NCBI RefSeq assembly: GCF_900116145.1
Contig: NZ_FPAB01000007.1
Coordinates: 95,316-159,315, forward strand
Source of the DNA: Streptomyces harbinensis
Lineage (GTDB): Bacteria > Actinomycetota > Actinomycetes > Streptomycetales > Streptomycetaceae
Direction of reading: 5' to 3'
Length of the DNA stretch: 64,000 nt
Shown: in pieces, positions 8,733-17,672 of the stretch
How the letters are laid out: every line of letters begins with the position of its first letter
Position numbering within the stretch: position 1 is the stretch's first letter
Notes under the pieces: generated by a model
Seen by the model: only the letters and a program-made list of their open reading frames with translations
What the model was told of the DNA's origin: nothing
Databases searched by the model: none
Made by a program: the position numbers and the translations under genes

Positions 8733-10346
8733 ATGGAGCCGTCGGACGTCCAAGAGACGGACTGGACCGCGCCGGCCCTGGAGCGCGTCCGGGTGCGGTC
8801 CTGGCGCTGGGTGTACCTCGGGCTCGCGGTGGCCGGTGTGAGCTGTCAGCTGCTGCTCCTGGAGTCGGAATGGCCCGCCTACCCGGTCCCGGTTCCGGTC
8901 GGCTGGGGGGTGCTGCTCGGCGCCGTCGGGGTCGCGGGCGGGGTGTGGCGGCTCTCCGAGTACGGGCGGATGCGGCGCACGCTCGCCCGGCACCCGTGGA
9001 CGGCGTGCTCGGCGGTGATCCGGCAGGGCGTGCTGGTATTGCGTGCCGAGGACACGGAGCCGAGGTGGCAGGTCCGCGTCCCGCGCACCCCGTGGCGGCC
9101 CCGGCCGGTGCCGGACGGCGACGCGGTCCCGTTGTGGTGGGCCGGTCCGCCGGGCGCGGGCGGGGTCGTCGCCCGCGCGGACGGTACGGGGCTGAGCTGG
9201 GCCGGGCCGGTGGCGGCGGAGTCCGGGCCCACCGGGGAAGCCACCGGCGGGAACGCCGAGCCCGTATATCCGGACCGCGCGGCGGTGCGGCCGGTGCGCA
9301 GCCGGCTGCTGCTGCCCTGGGGCGCGGTGCTGGGCCTGCTGCTGCTCGTCCTCGGGCAACTGGGTCACTGGGCGCGGTACGAGCGGGACGAACTGGTGCA
9401 GGCGACCGTGACGGCTGCCGAGTACGGCACCGTGGTGGCGGGCGACTGGTGCGCGATCGCCTGGGAGGACCCGTTCGGGGGCGGCGAACGGCACGCGGAG
9501 CGGGTGTCCTGCCCGCCCGACAACGCCTTCGGCCGCTGGTCGGTGGACTCGCCGCTGTACATCTGGATCGTCGCGGACGGCCCGTGGCGGGGCGAGTACT
9601 ACCACCATCCGCAGGAACGGCTGGCGGGCCCGGGCGGTATGGCCGAGATCGTGTACACCGGGCTCTCCGACGGCGGCTTGCTGTTGCTGGCCGGCTGCCT
9701 GCCGGCCCTGGCGATCCGCAGGGAGGGACGGCAGCGGCTGCGCGATGCGGCGGCGACGTACGGGCCCGGGTCCGTACCGGTCGCGTCCGCTGTGCCGCCG
9801 AGCGTCGCGGGCCCGGTGCGCGCGGCCTCGCACCCAGCGGAGTGGATGCTGCCGTGGTGGCGGATACCGGCCTTGTGGTGGCGCTCCGGGATACCGGCGG
9901 CCCTGATCGCGATGGCTGCCTGGCAGCCGCTGATCCTGCTCGTGTTCGTCCTCCAGGTCGCTCTGTCGTCGCTGCCCGCAGGGCCCCGGGTGGCGGTCTT
10001 CCTGCTGCCCCTGGCGATCTTCCCGGTGCTGATCGTCCTGGGCATCCGGGCGCTGATCAAGCTCGAGCGGGTGCGGGCGCTGGCGAGGACCGCCCGGACG
10101 CCTTACGCGCTGCCCTACCGGTACGAACTGCGCCACCCGGAGGGCGGCGAGCCGGTGCTCGCGCTCTTCCCCCCGGACACGGAGCCGGGACCGGACGCCC
10201 GCCCCGTTGACGTACTGCCCCTGGAGCCGCCCACCGGCCGGTGCCCCTGGCCGCACCGTCCGGAGCCGGTGGGTACCGCCTGGGTGCACGGCTACGGGCC
10301 GCGGGTGCCGCGTATCGACGGCGAGGTGTTCTGGCCCCGTGGCTGA
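8733..10346 (+). CDS. Multi-pass membrane protein, unknown function
   Basis: I do not recognise the family. The ATG at 8733 is preferred because GAGGGG lies 7 bases upstream; the in-frame TTG at 8691 falls inside the inverted repeat. The product has 537 residues with about six hydrophobic segments. Two are in the first 75 residues, one near 195 (LLLPWGAVLGLLLLVLG), one near 315, and two near 390-450. A large soluble part with charged and Trp-rich sequence follows between residues 200 and 310. A small membrane protein gene follows after a GC palindrome. Confidence 0.6.
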   Translation: MEPSDVQETDWTAPALERVRVRSWRWVYLGLAVAGVSCQLLLLESEWPAYPVPVPVGWGVLLGAVGVAGGVWRLSEYGRMRRTLARHPWTACSAVIRQGVLVLRAEDTEPRWQVRVPRTPWRPRPVPDGDAVPLWWAGPPGAGGVVARADGTGLSWAGPVAAESGPTGEATGGNAEPVYPDRAAVRPVRSRLLLPWGAVLGLLLLVLGQLGHWARYERDELVQATVTAAEYGTVVAGDWCAIAWEDPFGGGERHAERVSCPPDNAFGRWSVDSPLYIWIVADGPWRGEYYHHPQERLAGPGGMAEIVYTGLSDGGLLLLAGCLPALAIRREGRQRLRDAAATYGPGSVPVASAVPPSVAGPVRAASHPAEWMLPWWRIPALWWRSGIPAALIAMAAWQPLILLVFVLQVALSSLPAGPRVAVFLLPLAIFPVLIVLGIRALIKLERVRALARTARTPYALPYRYELRHPEGGEPVLALFPPDTEPGPDARPVDVLPLEPPTGRCPWPHRPEPVGTAWVHGYGPRVPRIDGEVFWPRG

Positions 10347-10348
10347 CC

Positions 10349-10366
10349 GCACGGCCCGGGCCGTGC
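10349..10366 (+). terminator. GC palindrome after the membrane protein gene
   Basis: An 18-base perfect palindrome made of GCACGGCCC and GGGCCGTGC starts two bases after the upstream stop codon. There is no loop or T-run, so the terminator role is uncertain. Confidence 0.35.
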
Positions 10367-10404
10367 CCGGTTCGGGCCGTAATGTGACAGGGAGTGTTCC
10401 TTTT

Positions 10405-10644
10405 ATGATCGGTGAGATTGCAGGCCTCGCTGTCGGTGCCGTGATCATGGCGGCAGGGATCATCGTGCTGGCCAATGTCCGCGAAGTCGCCGACCGTCTC
10501 GACGCTCGTATGAAAGCGAGGATAGGGGAGGACGTCATGCCCTCCCTGCAGCCGCTGGGGGATGCGAGAATTCAGGGAGGCGCGTCGATATTGATCGGCG
10601 GCCTGTTCGTACTCACCTCGGTGGTGAACCTGGTGAATCGATAG
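10405..10644 (+). CDS. Small two-helix membrane protein, tandem copy 1
   Basis: Unknown function. The ATG at 10405 follows AGGGAG by 10 bases and gives 79 residues. There are two hydrophobic segments (about residues 5-24 and 56-76) around a charged middle with EVADRLDARMKAR and ARIQGGASILIGG. The same plan recurs in the next gene (LADRINAGRHR and VKIQGGVWMLLGS), so the two are tandem duplicates that have diverged. Confidence 0.65.
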   Translation: MIGEIAGLAVGAVIMAAGIIVLANVREVADRLDARMKARIGEDVMPSLQPLGDARIQGGASILIGGLFVLTSVVNLVNR

Positions 10645-10758
10645 CCTCCCTCCGGGGCGATCCGACCGGTTCCGTACTTTTCTGTGGGTTGACGTGCGTC
10701 AGGGCCGAGGGGTCTCGTACCTGGCGGTCGGTGTGAGCCGGCGGGCAAGGAGTTCACT

Positions 10759-11013
10759 ATGACTGTTTCCCGTATCGCTTTCCCGGTTCTGGCCGGTCTC
10801 GCCTTTACCGTGCTCGGGTGTTGCATCGTCTTCAACGTCGCAGGGTTGGCTGACCGTATCAATGCGGGGCGTCACCGCAATCTGCCGGGTCATTCTCCTC
10901 TTCGCTTTCTGGCGAATGTGAAAATCCAGGGTGGCGTCTGGATGCTGCTGGGTTCGGGCCTGGTGACCGCCTGCTTTCTCGCCTATGCCGGAGTTCTTGA
11001 GCTGGCCGGATGA
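10759..11013 (+). CDS. Small two-helix membrane protein, tandem copy 2
   Basis: Unknown function. It has 84 residues, with AAGGAG 7 bases before the ATG. The first helix covers about residues 6-26, then comes a loop with VAGLADRINAGRHR, then NVKIQGGVWMLLGSGLV leads into the second helix. It is a paralogue of the gene at 10405: both have the order helix, (V/L)ADR(L/I), IQGG, helix. The 114-base gap between them contains TTGACG but no convincing -10. Confidence 0.65.
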   Translation: MTVSRIAFPVLAGLAFTVLGCCIVFNVAGLADRINAGRHRNLPGHSPLRFLANVKIQGGVWMLLGSGLVTACFLAYAGVLELAG

Positions 11014-11151
11014 CCTCGGGTGGGGCAGAGCTGGCGCGGTGGGCATCGGCGAAGCGATGGTCCGCCCCGTTGGCGATCGGGTGTTCCGTCGAACGGGTCG
11101 GCGAGCGAAATCCGGTTGGGGTGGCCGGTCCCGGCTGGGAGCATGGGGGGC

Positions 11152-12771
11152 ATGGGGCATGTTGAGGTCGCGCATCTGGAGTATGTGCTCGGGGACGGGC
11201 GGATGCTGCTCGACGATGTGTCGTTCCGGGTCGGGGAAGGGTCCGCCGTCGCGCTCGTCGGGGGGAACGGGGCCGGGAAGACCACCCTGCTGCGGCTCAT
11301 CGGCGGGGAGCTGAGCCCGCAGGCGGGCAGCGTCACCGTCAGTGGCGGGCTCGCCGTCATGCCGCAGTTCGTGGGGAGCGTCCGCGACGAGCGGACCGTA
11401 CGGGATCTGCTGGTGTCCGTGTCCCCTGCGCCGCTGCGGGCCGCCGCCGCGGCCGTGGACGAGGCGGAGCTGGCCGTCATGACCCGGGACGACGAGGCCG
11501 CGCAGATGGCGTACGCGCAGGCGCTGGCCGACTGGGGCGAGGTGCGCGGGTACGAGGCCGAGACGCTGTGGGACATCTGCACCACGGCGGCGCTCGGCGT
11601 GCCGTACGAGCGCGCCCAGTGGCGGCAGGTACGGACCCTGTCCGGCGGTGAGCAGAAGCGGCTGGTGCTGGAGGCGCTGCTGCGCGGCACCGAGGAGGTG
11701 CTGCTGCTGGACGAGCCGGACAACTATCTGGACGTCCCCGGCAAGCGCTGGCTGGAGGAGCGGCTGCGGGAGACCCGGAAGACCGTGCTGTTCGTCTCCC
11801 ACGACCGGGAGCTGCTGGCCCGGGCCGCCGAGAAGATCATCAGTGTGGAGCCGGGCCCGGCCGGCTCGGACGTCTGGGTGCACGGCGCCGGGTTCGACAC
11901 GTATCACGCGGCGCGCGAGAAGCGCTTCGAGCGGTTCGAGGAGCTGCGCCGGCGCTGGGACGAGAAGCGGGCCCAGCTGAAGAAGCTGGTCGTGGACCTG
12001 CGGCAGTACGCGTCCCGCAGCGACGAGATGGCCTCCCGGTACAAGGCGGCGCAGACCCGGCTGCGGAAGTTCGAGGAGGCCGGGCCGCCGCAGGAGCCGC
12101 CGCGCCGGCAGGACATCCGGATGCGGCTGCGCGGCGGCCGTACCGGGCTGCGGGCGATCACCTGCGAGGGCCTGGAGCTGACCGGGCTGATGCGGCCCTT
12201 CGACCTGGAGGTGTTCTACGGGGAGCGGGTGGCCGTGCTCGGGTCCAACGGTTCGGGGAAGTCGCACTTCCTGCGGCTGCTGGGCGGGGACGCGGTGAAC
12301 CACAGCGGTGCGTGGAAGCTGGGCGCCCGGGTCGTACCGGGGCATTTCGCCCAGACCCATGCGCACCCCGAGCTGCTCGGCCGCACCCTGCTGGACATCC
12401 TGTGGACGGAGCACGCCAGGGCCCGCGGTCCCGCCATGTCCGCGCTGCGCCGCTACGAGCTGGACCGGCAGGCCGAGCAGCGGTTCGAGCGGCTGTCGGG
12501 CGGGCAGCAGGCGCGGTTCCAGATCCTGCTGCTGGAGCTGGCGGGCTCCACCGCCCTGCTGCTGGACGAGCCCACCGACAACCTGGACCTGGAGAGCGCC
12601 GAGGCCCTCCAGGCGGGCCTTGAGGCGTACGAGGGGACGGTGCTGGCCGTCACGCACGACCGGTGGTTCGCGCGTTCCTTCGACCGCTTCCTGGTCTTCG
12701 GGTCGGACGGTGTGGTAAGGGAGACCGCCGAGCCGGTGTGGGACGAGCGGCGGGTCGTGCGGGAGCGGTAG
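11152..12771 (+). CDS. ABC-F family ATP-binding protein
   Basis: A cytoplasmic protein with two ATPase domains and no membrane part, the ABC-F arrangement of ribosome-associated factors. Domain 1 has GGNGAGKTTLL, LSGGEQKRL and LLLDEPDNYLD. Domain 2 has GSNGSGKSHFLRLL, LSGGQQARFQ and LLLDEPTDNLD. A charged linker of about 70 residues lies between them. The ATG at 11152 is chosen because GGGAG at 11137-11141 is 10 bases upstream; an ATG at 11143 is only one base from it. The protein has 539 residues. A role in antibiotic protection or translation rescue cannot be separated from sequence. Confidence 0.9.
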   Translation: MGHVEVAHLEYVLGDGRMLLDDVSFRVGEGSAVALVGGNGAGKTTLLRLIGGELSPQAGSVTVSGGLAVMPQFVGSVRDERTVRDLLVSVSPAPLRAAAAAVDEAELAVMTRDDEAAQMAYAQALADWGEVRGYEAETLWDICTTAALGVPYERAQWRQVRTLSGGEQKRLVLEALLRGTEEVLLLDEPDNYLDVPGKRWLEERLRETRKTVLFVSHDRELLARAAEKIISVEPGPAGSDVWVHGAGFDTYHAAREKRFERFEELRRRWDEKRAQLKKLVVDLRQYASRSDEMASRYKAAQTRLRKFEEAGPPQEPPRRQDIRMRLRGGRTGLRAITCEGLELTGLMRPFDLEVFYGERVAVLGSNGSGKSHFLRLLGGDAVNHSGAWKLGARVVPGHFAQTHAHPELLGRTLLDILWTEHARARGPAMSALRRYELDRQAEQRFERLSGGQQARFQILLLELAGSTALLLDEPTDNLDLESAEALQAGLEAYEGTVLAVTHDRWFARSFDRFLVFGSDGVVRETAEPVWDERRVVRER

Positions 12772-12787
12772 CCGGGGCGGGCGCGTT

Positions 12788-12817
12788 TTGACCGGCGTGG
12801 GGCGGGGACGGTAACCT
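12788..12817 (+). promoter_or_regulatory. Likely promoter of rplM-rpsI
   Basis: TTGACC (12788-12793) and TAACCT (12812-12817) are 18 bases apart, about 170 bases upstream of the rplM start. This fits a principal-sigma promoter and leaves a long leader, which is common for ribosomal protein genes. Confidence 0.45.
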
Positions 12818-12990
12818 GCCTGGTCGAATGCGTTTGGCTTGCTCGTTCTCACGTGAGGGGCCTTGCGCCGGTTCACCCGGCCGGTTTCCAGCGGCCCGTT
12901 TCCGGTATGCGTCACCGGGTGCGGGCCTCGCTGCGATCGCTCGGGTGGCCTTGTCAGGACCCATTCACTGAAGAAGCGAAGGCTACGACC

Positions 12991-13434
12991 GTGCGTACGT
13001 ACAGCCCCAAGCCCGGAGACGTGCAGCGTCAGTGGCACGTCATCGACGCCACCGACGTCGTCCTGGGCCGCCTGGCCTCTCAGGCCGCCACCCTTCTGCG
13101 GGGCAAGCACAAGCCGGTGTACGCGCCGCACGTTGACACCGGTGACTTCGTCATCATCGTCAACGCCGACAAGGTGCACCTGTCCGGCAACAAGCGGACC
13201 CAGAAGCTGGCCTACCGCCACTCCGGCTACCCGGGTGGTCTGCGGTCCATCCGTTACGACGAGCTGCTCGAGAAGAACCCCGAGAAGGCCGTCGAGAAGG
13301 CCATCAAGGGCATGCTCCCGAAGAACTCCCTCGGCCGTCAGGTCTTCTCGAAGCTGAAGGTCTACGCAGGGCCCCAGCACCCGCATGCCGCCCAGCAGCC
13401 GGTGCCTTTCGAGATCACCCAGGTCGCGCAGTAG
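12991..13434 (+). CDS. rplM: 50S ribosomal protein L13
   Basis: Early-assembly large-subunit protein. The GTG at 12991 gives MRTYSPKPGDVQRQWHVID and 147 residues, the normal length; in-frame starts further upstream would only translate the leader. The core DATDVVLGRLASQAATLLRGK and the late FSKLKVYAGPQHPHAAQQP are conserved. rpsI follows 42 bases later with its own GAGGAGAAT, so the pair is one operon. Confidence 0.97.
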   Translation: MRTYSPKPGDVQRQWHVIDATDVVLGRLASQAATLLRGKHKPVYAPHVDTGDFVIIVNADKVHLSGNKRTQKLAYRHSGYPGGLRSIRYDELLEKNPEKAVEKAIKGMLPKNSLGRQVFSKLKVYAGPQHPHAAQQPVPFEITQVAQ

Positions 13435-13476
13435 TCCGGCCACACCCCTAAGACGAAGAGAATTCCGAGGAGAATC

Positions 13477-13992
13477 GTGGCCGAGCCCACCACTGACGAG
13501 ACCATCGACACCGAGGTCCCCGAGGTCGAGGAGTACACCACCGAGAGCGCGCCGGAGCAGTTCGCGGCCGAGGGCGACGAGTTCGCCGCGCGTTTCGGTG
13601 AGCCGCTGCCGGGTGCCGGCACCGGGCGCCGCAAGAACGCCATCGCCCGGGTGCGCATCCTGCCCGGCACCGGCAAGTGGAAGATCAACGGTCGCACCCT
13701 GGAGGGGTACTTCCCCAACAAGGTGCACCAGCAGGAAGTCAACGAGCCGTTCAAGGTGCTGGAGCTGGACGACCGCTACGACGTGGTCGCCCGCATCTCC
13801 GGCGGCGGCATCTCCGGCCAGGCCGGTGCGCTCCGTCTCGGTGTCGCCCGCGCCCTGAACGAGGCCGACGTGGAGAACAACCGCGCCGCCCTCAAGAAGG
13901 CCGGCTTCCTGACCCGTGACGCCCGCGCCGTCGAGCGCAAGAAGGCCGGTCTGAAGAAGGCCCGTAAGGGTACCCAGTACAGCAAGCGCTAA
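13477..13992 (+). CDS. rpsI: 30S ribosomal protein S9
   Basis: Small-subunit protein whose C-terminal tail reaches the P-site tRNA. The GTG start gives 171 residues. The first 45 are an acidic extension typical of actinobacterial S9. The conserved domain begins at GRRKNAIARVRILPGTG and ends KKARKGTQYSKR with the invariant terminal Lys-Arg. A textbook terminator follows. Confidence 0.97.
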   Translation: MAEPTTDETIDTEVPEVEEYTTESAPEQFAAEGDEFAARFGEPLPGAGTGRRKNAIARVRILPGTGKWKINGRTLEGYFPNKVHQQEVNEPFKVLELDDRYDVVARISGGGISGQAGALRLGVARALNEADVENNRAALKKAGFLTRDARAVERKKAGLKKARKGTQYSKR

Positions 13993-14006
13993 CCCGATTG
14001 CTGCTG

Positions 14007-14045
14007 ACGCCCCGACAGTGCTTCCGCGCTGTCGGGGCGTTCTTT
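14007..14045 (+). terminator. Rho-independent terminator after rpsI
   Basis: Arms ACGCCCCGACAG (14007-14018) and CTGTCGGGGCGT (14029-14040) are perfectly complementary across a 10-base loop and are followed by TCTTTT. It ends the rplM-rpsI message just before glmM. Confidence 0.9.
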
Positions 14046-14093
14046 TATAAGGTTAACGACGCGGGTCAGCCTTGTGAACGTGGAGGAATGACA

Positions 14094-15449
14094 GTGGGAC
14101 GACTCTTCGGTACCGACGGAGTGCGCGGAATCGCCAACGCGGATCTGACGGCCGAGATGGCCCTCGGGCTGTCCGTGGCGGCGGCGGGCGTGCTGCGCGG
14201 CGACAGTACCGGTGACGGTCGGCCCACGGCGGTGGTCGGGCGCGACCCGCGCGCCTCGGGCGAGTTCCTGGAGGCGGCGGTGGTGTCCGGCCTCGCCAGC
14301 GCCGGAGTGGACGTGGTGCGGGTGGGCGTCCTGCCGACACCGGCCGTCGCGTACCTGACCGGCGCGCTGGACGCCGCCTTCGGCGTCATGCTCTCGGCCA
14401 GCCACAACCCGATGCCGGACAACGGCATCAAGTTCTTCGCCCGCGGCGGGCACAAGCTGGCCGACGAACTGGAGGACCGGATCGAGACGGCCTACCGGGC
14501 GCACGCGGCCGGTGAGCCGTGGGACCGGCCGGTGGGCGCCGGGGTGGGGCGCGTGACGGAGTACGGCGCGGGGGCCGACGACTACGCCGCGCACCTGGTG
14601 GGCGCGCTGCCCAACCGGCTCGACGGACTGAAGATCGTGGTGGACACCGCGCACGGCGCCGCGGCGCGGGTGGCGCCGGAGGCGTTCGCGCGGGCCGGCG
14701 CCGAGGTGGTGGCGATCGGCGCCGCGCCCGACGGGCTCAACATCAACGAGGGCTGCGGCTCCACCCACCTGGAGCCGCTGCGGGCGGCCGTGGTGGAGCA
14801 CGGCGCGGACCTCGGGATCGCGGTGGACGGCGACGCCGACCGCTGCCTGGCGGTGGACGCGGCCGGCCGGGACATCGACGGGGACCAGATCCTCGCCGTC
14901 CTCGGGGTGGCGATGCGCGAGGCCGGCACGCTGAGCGAGGACACGGTGGTGGCCACCGTCATGTCCAACCTCGGCCTGTCGCTCGCCCTGGAGCGCGAGG
15001 GGCTGTCGCTGCGCCGGACGGCGGTGGGGGACCGGTACGTCCTGGAGGAGATGCGGCGCGGCGGGTACGCGCTGGGCGGCGAGCAGTCCGGGCACGTCAT
15101 CGTCACCGAGCACGCGACGACGGGCGACGGCACGCTGACCGGTCTGCTGCTGGCGGCCCGGGTGGCGGCGACCGGGCGGAGCCTGGCGGAGCTGGGCGCC
15201 GTGATGGAGCGGCTGCCGCAGGTGCTGATCAATGTGCCGGACGTGGACAAGGCCCGGGTGGGCCGCTCGCCGGAGCTGGCGGACGCGGTCACGGACGCCG
15301 AGCGCCAGCTGGGCGCGACCGGCCGGGTGCTGCTGCGGCCCTCGGGTACCGAGCCGCTGGTGCGGGTGATGGTGGAGGCGGCGGACGCGGCGCAGGCGCG
15401 GGCGGTGGCGTCCGGTCTCGCGGACGCGGTGAAGTCGGCGCTGGGCTGA
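14094..15449 (+). CDS. glmM: Phosphoglucosamine mutase
   Basis: Converts glucosamine-6-phosphate to glucosamine-1-phosphate for peptidoglycan precursors. The GTG at 14094 is preferred because GGAGG (14082-14086) is 7 bases upstream; an ATG at 14088 is only one base from it. The protein has 451 residues. It has LFGTDGVRGIAN at the start, the phosphoserine loop SASHNPMPDNGIKFF near residue 100, the metal loop DGDADR near 243, and RPSGTEPLVRVMVE near the end. Confidence 0.96.
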   Translation: MGRLFGTDGVRGIANADLTAEMALGLSVAAAGVLRGDSTGDGRPTAVVGRDPRASGEFLEAAVVSGLASAGVDVVRVGVLPTPAVAYLTGALDAAFGVMLSASHNPMPDNGIKFFARGGHKLADELEDRIETAYRAHAAGEPWDRPVGAGVGRVTEYGAGADDYAAHLVGALPNRLDGLKIVVDTAHGAAARVAPEAFARAGAEVVAIGAAPDGLNINEGCGSTHLEPLRAAVVEHGADLGIAVDGDADRCLAVDAAGRDIDGDQILAVLGVAMREAGTLSEDTVVATVMSNLGLSLALEREGLSLRRTAVGDRYVLEEMRRGGYALGGEQSGHVIVTEHATTGDGTLTGLLLAARVAATGRSLAELGAVMERLPQVLINVPDVDKARVGRSPELADAVTDAERQLGATGRVLLRPSGTEPLVRVMVEAADAAQARAVASGLADAVKSALG

Positions 15450-15471
15450 CGCCTTCCCGGGGCTTCTCAGC

Positions 15472-16482
15472 TCAGATCTTGCGCAGCCTCAGGCGGCGGA
15501 CCGAGTGGTCCGCCGCCTTCTGCAGTACCAGGGTGGCGCGGCCCCGGGTGGGGGCGATGTTCTCCCGGAGGTTCGGCTCGTTGATGGTGCGCCAGGTGGT
15601 GAGGGCGTACTCCATGGCCTCGTCCTCGGGCAGGGCCGCGTGCCGGTGGAAGTGCGAGGCGGGGTTCTGGAAGGCGGTGGCGCGCAGCTGGCGGAACCGC
15701 TCCAGGTACCAGGACTCGACGTCGGCGGGGCGGGCGTCCACGTACACCGAGAAGTCGAAGTAGTCGGCGAGCCCGACCTGGCCGGGGGCGGCGGGCTGGA
15801 GGACGTTCAGGCCCTCGACGATCAGTATGTCCGGGCGGCGTACGGTCAGCCGCTCGCCGGGCACGATGTCGTAGGAGAGGTGCGAGTACACCGGCGCGCT
15901 CACCTCGGCGCGGCCGGCCTTGACCTCGGCGACGAACCGGGTGAGGGCGCGGCGGTCGTACGACTCGGGGAAGCCCTTGCGGGACATCAGGCCGCGGCGT
16001 TCCAGTTCGGCCTTGGGGTAGAGGAAGCCGTCGGTGGTGACGCGGGCGACTTGGGGGTGTTCGGGCCAGCGGGCGAGGAGCGCCTGGAGGAGACGGGAGA
16101 CGGTGGACTTGCCGACCGCGACGCTGCCGGCCACGCCGATGACGAAGGGGGTGGTGGGCTGGGGGCCGCCGAGGAAGGAGCCGACGGCGGCGCGCAGCTG
16201 GTGGGTGGCGGCGACGTGCAGGTTGAGGAGGCGGGAGAGCGGGAGGTAGATCTCGCGGACCTCGTCGAGGTCGATGACGTCGCCGAGGCCGCGCAGCGAT
16301 TCCAGCTCGGCGGCGGTGAGGGGGAGCGGGGTGCGGTCGCGCAGGGCGCTCCACTCGGCGCGGGAGAGGTCGATGTACGGGCTGGGGTGCGGGGCGGGGG
16401 AGGACGCGGGCGCGGGTGCCGGGGTGGGGGTGGCGGCCGGGACCGGGGGGACGTCCGGGGGCGAAGGGGTCACGGGGAACAT
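15472..16482 (-). CDS. coaA: Pantothenate kinase, type I
   Basis: First step of coenzyme A synthesis: phosphorylates pantothenate. The kinase domain starts about residue 35 at SPYIDLSRAEWSALR and carries the P-loop GVAGSVAVGKST near residue 115, then VTTDGFLYP, FPESYD and DILIVEGLNVLQ. About 35 Pro/Ala-rich residues precede it. The start is uncertain: the ATG at 16482 gives 336 residues and another in-frame ATG is at 16500; neither has a clear ribosome binding site. It is convergent with glmM (22-base gap) and divergent from the amidotransferase-like gene. Confidence 0.93.
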   Translation of the reverse strand: MFPVTPSPPDVPPVPAATPTPAPAPASSPAPHPSPYIDLSRAEWSALRDRTPLPLTAAELESLRGLGDVIDLDEVREIYLPLSRLLNLHVAATHQLRAAVGSFLGGPQPTTPFVIGVAGSVAVGKSTVSRLLQALLARWPEHPQVARVTTDGFLYPKAELERRGLMSRKGFPESYDRRALTRFVAEVKAGRAEVSAPVYSHLSYDIVPGERLTVRRPDILIVEGLNVLQPAAPGQVGLADYFDFSVYVDARPADVESWYLERFRQLRATAFQNPASHFHRHAALPEDEAMEYALTTWRTINEPNLRENIAPTRGRATLVLQKAADHSVRRLRLRKI

Positions 16483-16542
16483 TGTGCTCGGCCGTGCCAT
16501 GCCGGGCGTGGTGGGGGCAATGCGGCGGGCTAGTCTGCCCGC

Positions 16543-17307
16543 ATGTGCGGCATCGTCGGGTATGCGGGGGCAGGAGGCCGGTCGGCCGAGGATGAGCTGC
16601 TGGCGGGGCTCGGCCGGCTGGGAGGCGGTGCGGGTGCCGGGGTGGGGGTGGCGGCCGGGGTCGCGGTACCGGCCGACGGGGGGCTTGCGGCGGTGTGGGA
16701 CGGGGGTGGTGCCGGTCCGGCGGGTGCTCCGGGGGTCGCTGGTTCCGGTGGTGCCGGTGGTGGGCTGCGCGGGCTGCGCGGGGCGCTGGGGCGGCGGCCG
16801 GTGCCGGCCGGGACGTGCGGAATCGGGCAGCTGGGCGGGGTGCCGGGGCTGGACGGCGCGGGGCGGGTCGCGGTGGTGCTGGCGGGCGGGCTGGAGGCCG
16901 GAGCGGGGGCGCGGCTGCGGGCGGAGCTCCGGGGGCGCGGGCATGCGCTGGGTGCCTCGGGGGCGGACGCGGAGGTGGTGGCGCATCTGGTCGCGGAGGC
17001 GTTCTCCTCGTGCGGTGAGCTGGTGGAGGCGGTGCGGCAGGTGCGCGGGGCGCTGGCAGGAGAGTTCGCGGTGCTGGCGGTGCATGCCGACGAGCCGGAC
17101 ACGGTGGTGGGCGCGGGGGGCGGGCCGCCGCTGGTGGTGTCGGCCGGGGACGGTGAGGTGCGGGTTGCCTCGGGGGCGGGTGTTCCGGGGGCCGGGGACG
17201 GGAAGAGTGCGGTGCTGGGGAGCGATCAGGTGGTGCTGGTGCGGCGGGAGTTCGACGAGGTGCGGTGGGAGATCACCGACGGGCGGGGTGCGGTGGTGGC
17301 GCCGTGA
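16543..17307 (+). CDS. Decayed class II glutamine-amidotransferase-like protein
   Basis: The start MCGIVGYAG is that of a GlmS-type glutaminase domain, with Cys2 as the would-be nucleophile. The protein has only 254 residues and lacks the sugar-isomerase (SIS) half of GlmS. Motifs needed for glutamine binding (HTRWATHG and the NGIIEN region in true GlmS) are replaced by Gly/Ala-rich sequence such as GIGQLGGVPG. It is therefore probably not an active glutaminase, which is an inference from the missing residues. TAGTCT at 16531-16536 ends six bases before the ATG and there is no ribosome binding site, which suggests a leaderless message. The stop overlaps acpS (GTGA). Confidence 0.65.
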   Translation: MCGIVGYAGAGGRSAEDELLAGLGRLGGGAGAGVGVAAGVAVPADGGLAAVWDGGGAGPAGAPGVAGSGGAGGGLRGLRGALGRRPVPAGTCGIGQLGGVPGLDGAGRVAVVLAGGLEAGAGARLRAELRGRGHALGASGADAEVVAHLVAEAFSSCGELVEAVRQVRGALAGEFAVLAVHADEPDTVVGAGGGPPLVVSAGDGEVRVASGAGVPGAGDGKSAVLGSDQVVLVRREFDEVRWEITDGRGAVVAP

Positions 17308-17672
17308 TCGTGGGGGTGGGTATCGATGTGGCGGAGATCGCGCGGTTCGGGGAGTCGCTGGAGCGGACGCCGCAGCTGGCGGACCGGCTGTTCGTGACGG
17401 GCGAGTTGTGGCTGCCGGGCGGGGAGCGGCGGGGGGTGGCCTCGCTGGCGGCGCGGTTCGCGGCGAAGGAGGCGCTGGCGAAGGCGCTGGGGGCGCCGGG
17501 CGGGCTGCGGTGGACGGACGCGGAGATCTGCCAGGAGGACTCGGGGCGGCCGTGGCTGCGGGTACGGGGGACGGTGGCGGAGCGGGCGGCCGTGCTGGGG
17601 GTGCGGTCCTGGCATGTGTCACTGAGTCACGACGCGGGAGTGGCCTCGGCTGTTGTCATCGCGGAGGGATGA
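17304..17672 (+). CDS. acpS: Holo-[acyl-carrier-protein] synthase
   Basis: Transfers 4'-phosphopantetheine from CoA to acyl carrier protein. The GTG at 17304 overlaps the upstream stop (GTGA). The 122-residue protein has the metal-binding GVGIDVAEIARF at the start, RFAAKEALAKALG near residue 53, and SLSHDAGVASAVVI at the end. It is coupled to the amidotransferase-like gene; coaA, which supplies the CoA pathway, is just beyond on the other strand. Confidence 0.94.
   Translation: MIVGVGIDVAEIARFGESLERTPQLADRLFVTGELWLPGGERRGVASLAARFAAKEALAKALGAPGGLRWTDAEICQEDSGRPWLRVRGTVAERAAVLGVRSWHVSLSHDAGVASAVVIAEG

Noticed and set aside
10699..13728. A 1009-residue open frame on the minus strand
   Set aside because: It is antisense to the ABC-F, rplM and rpsI genes, is Arg/Pro/Gly-rich and has no family features; a product of high GC content.
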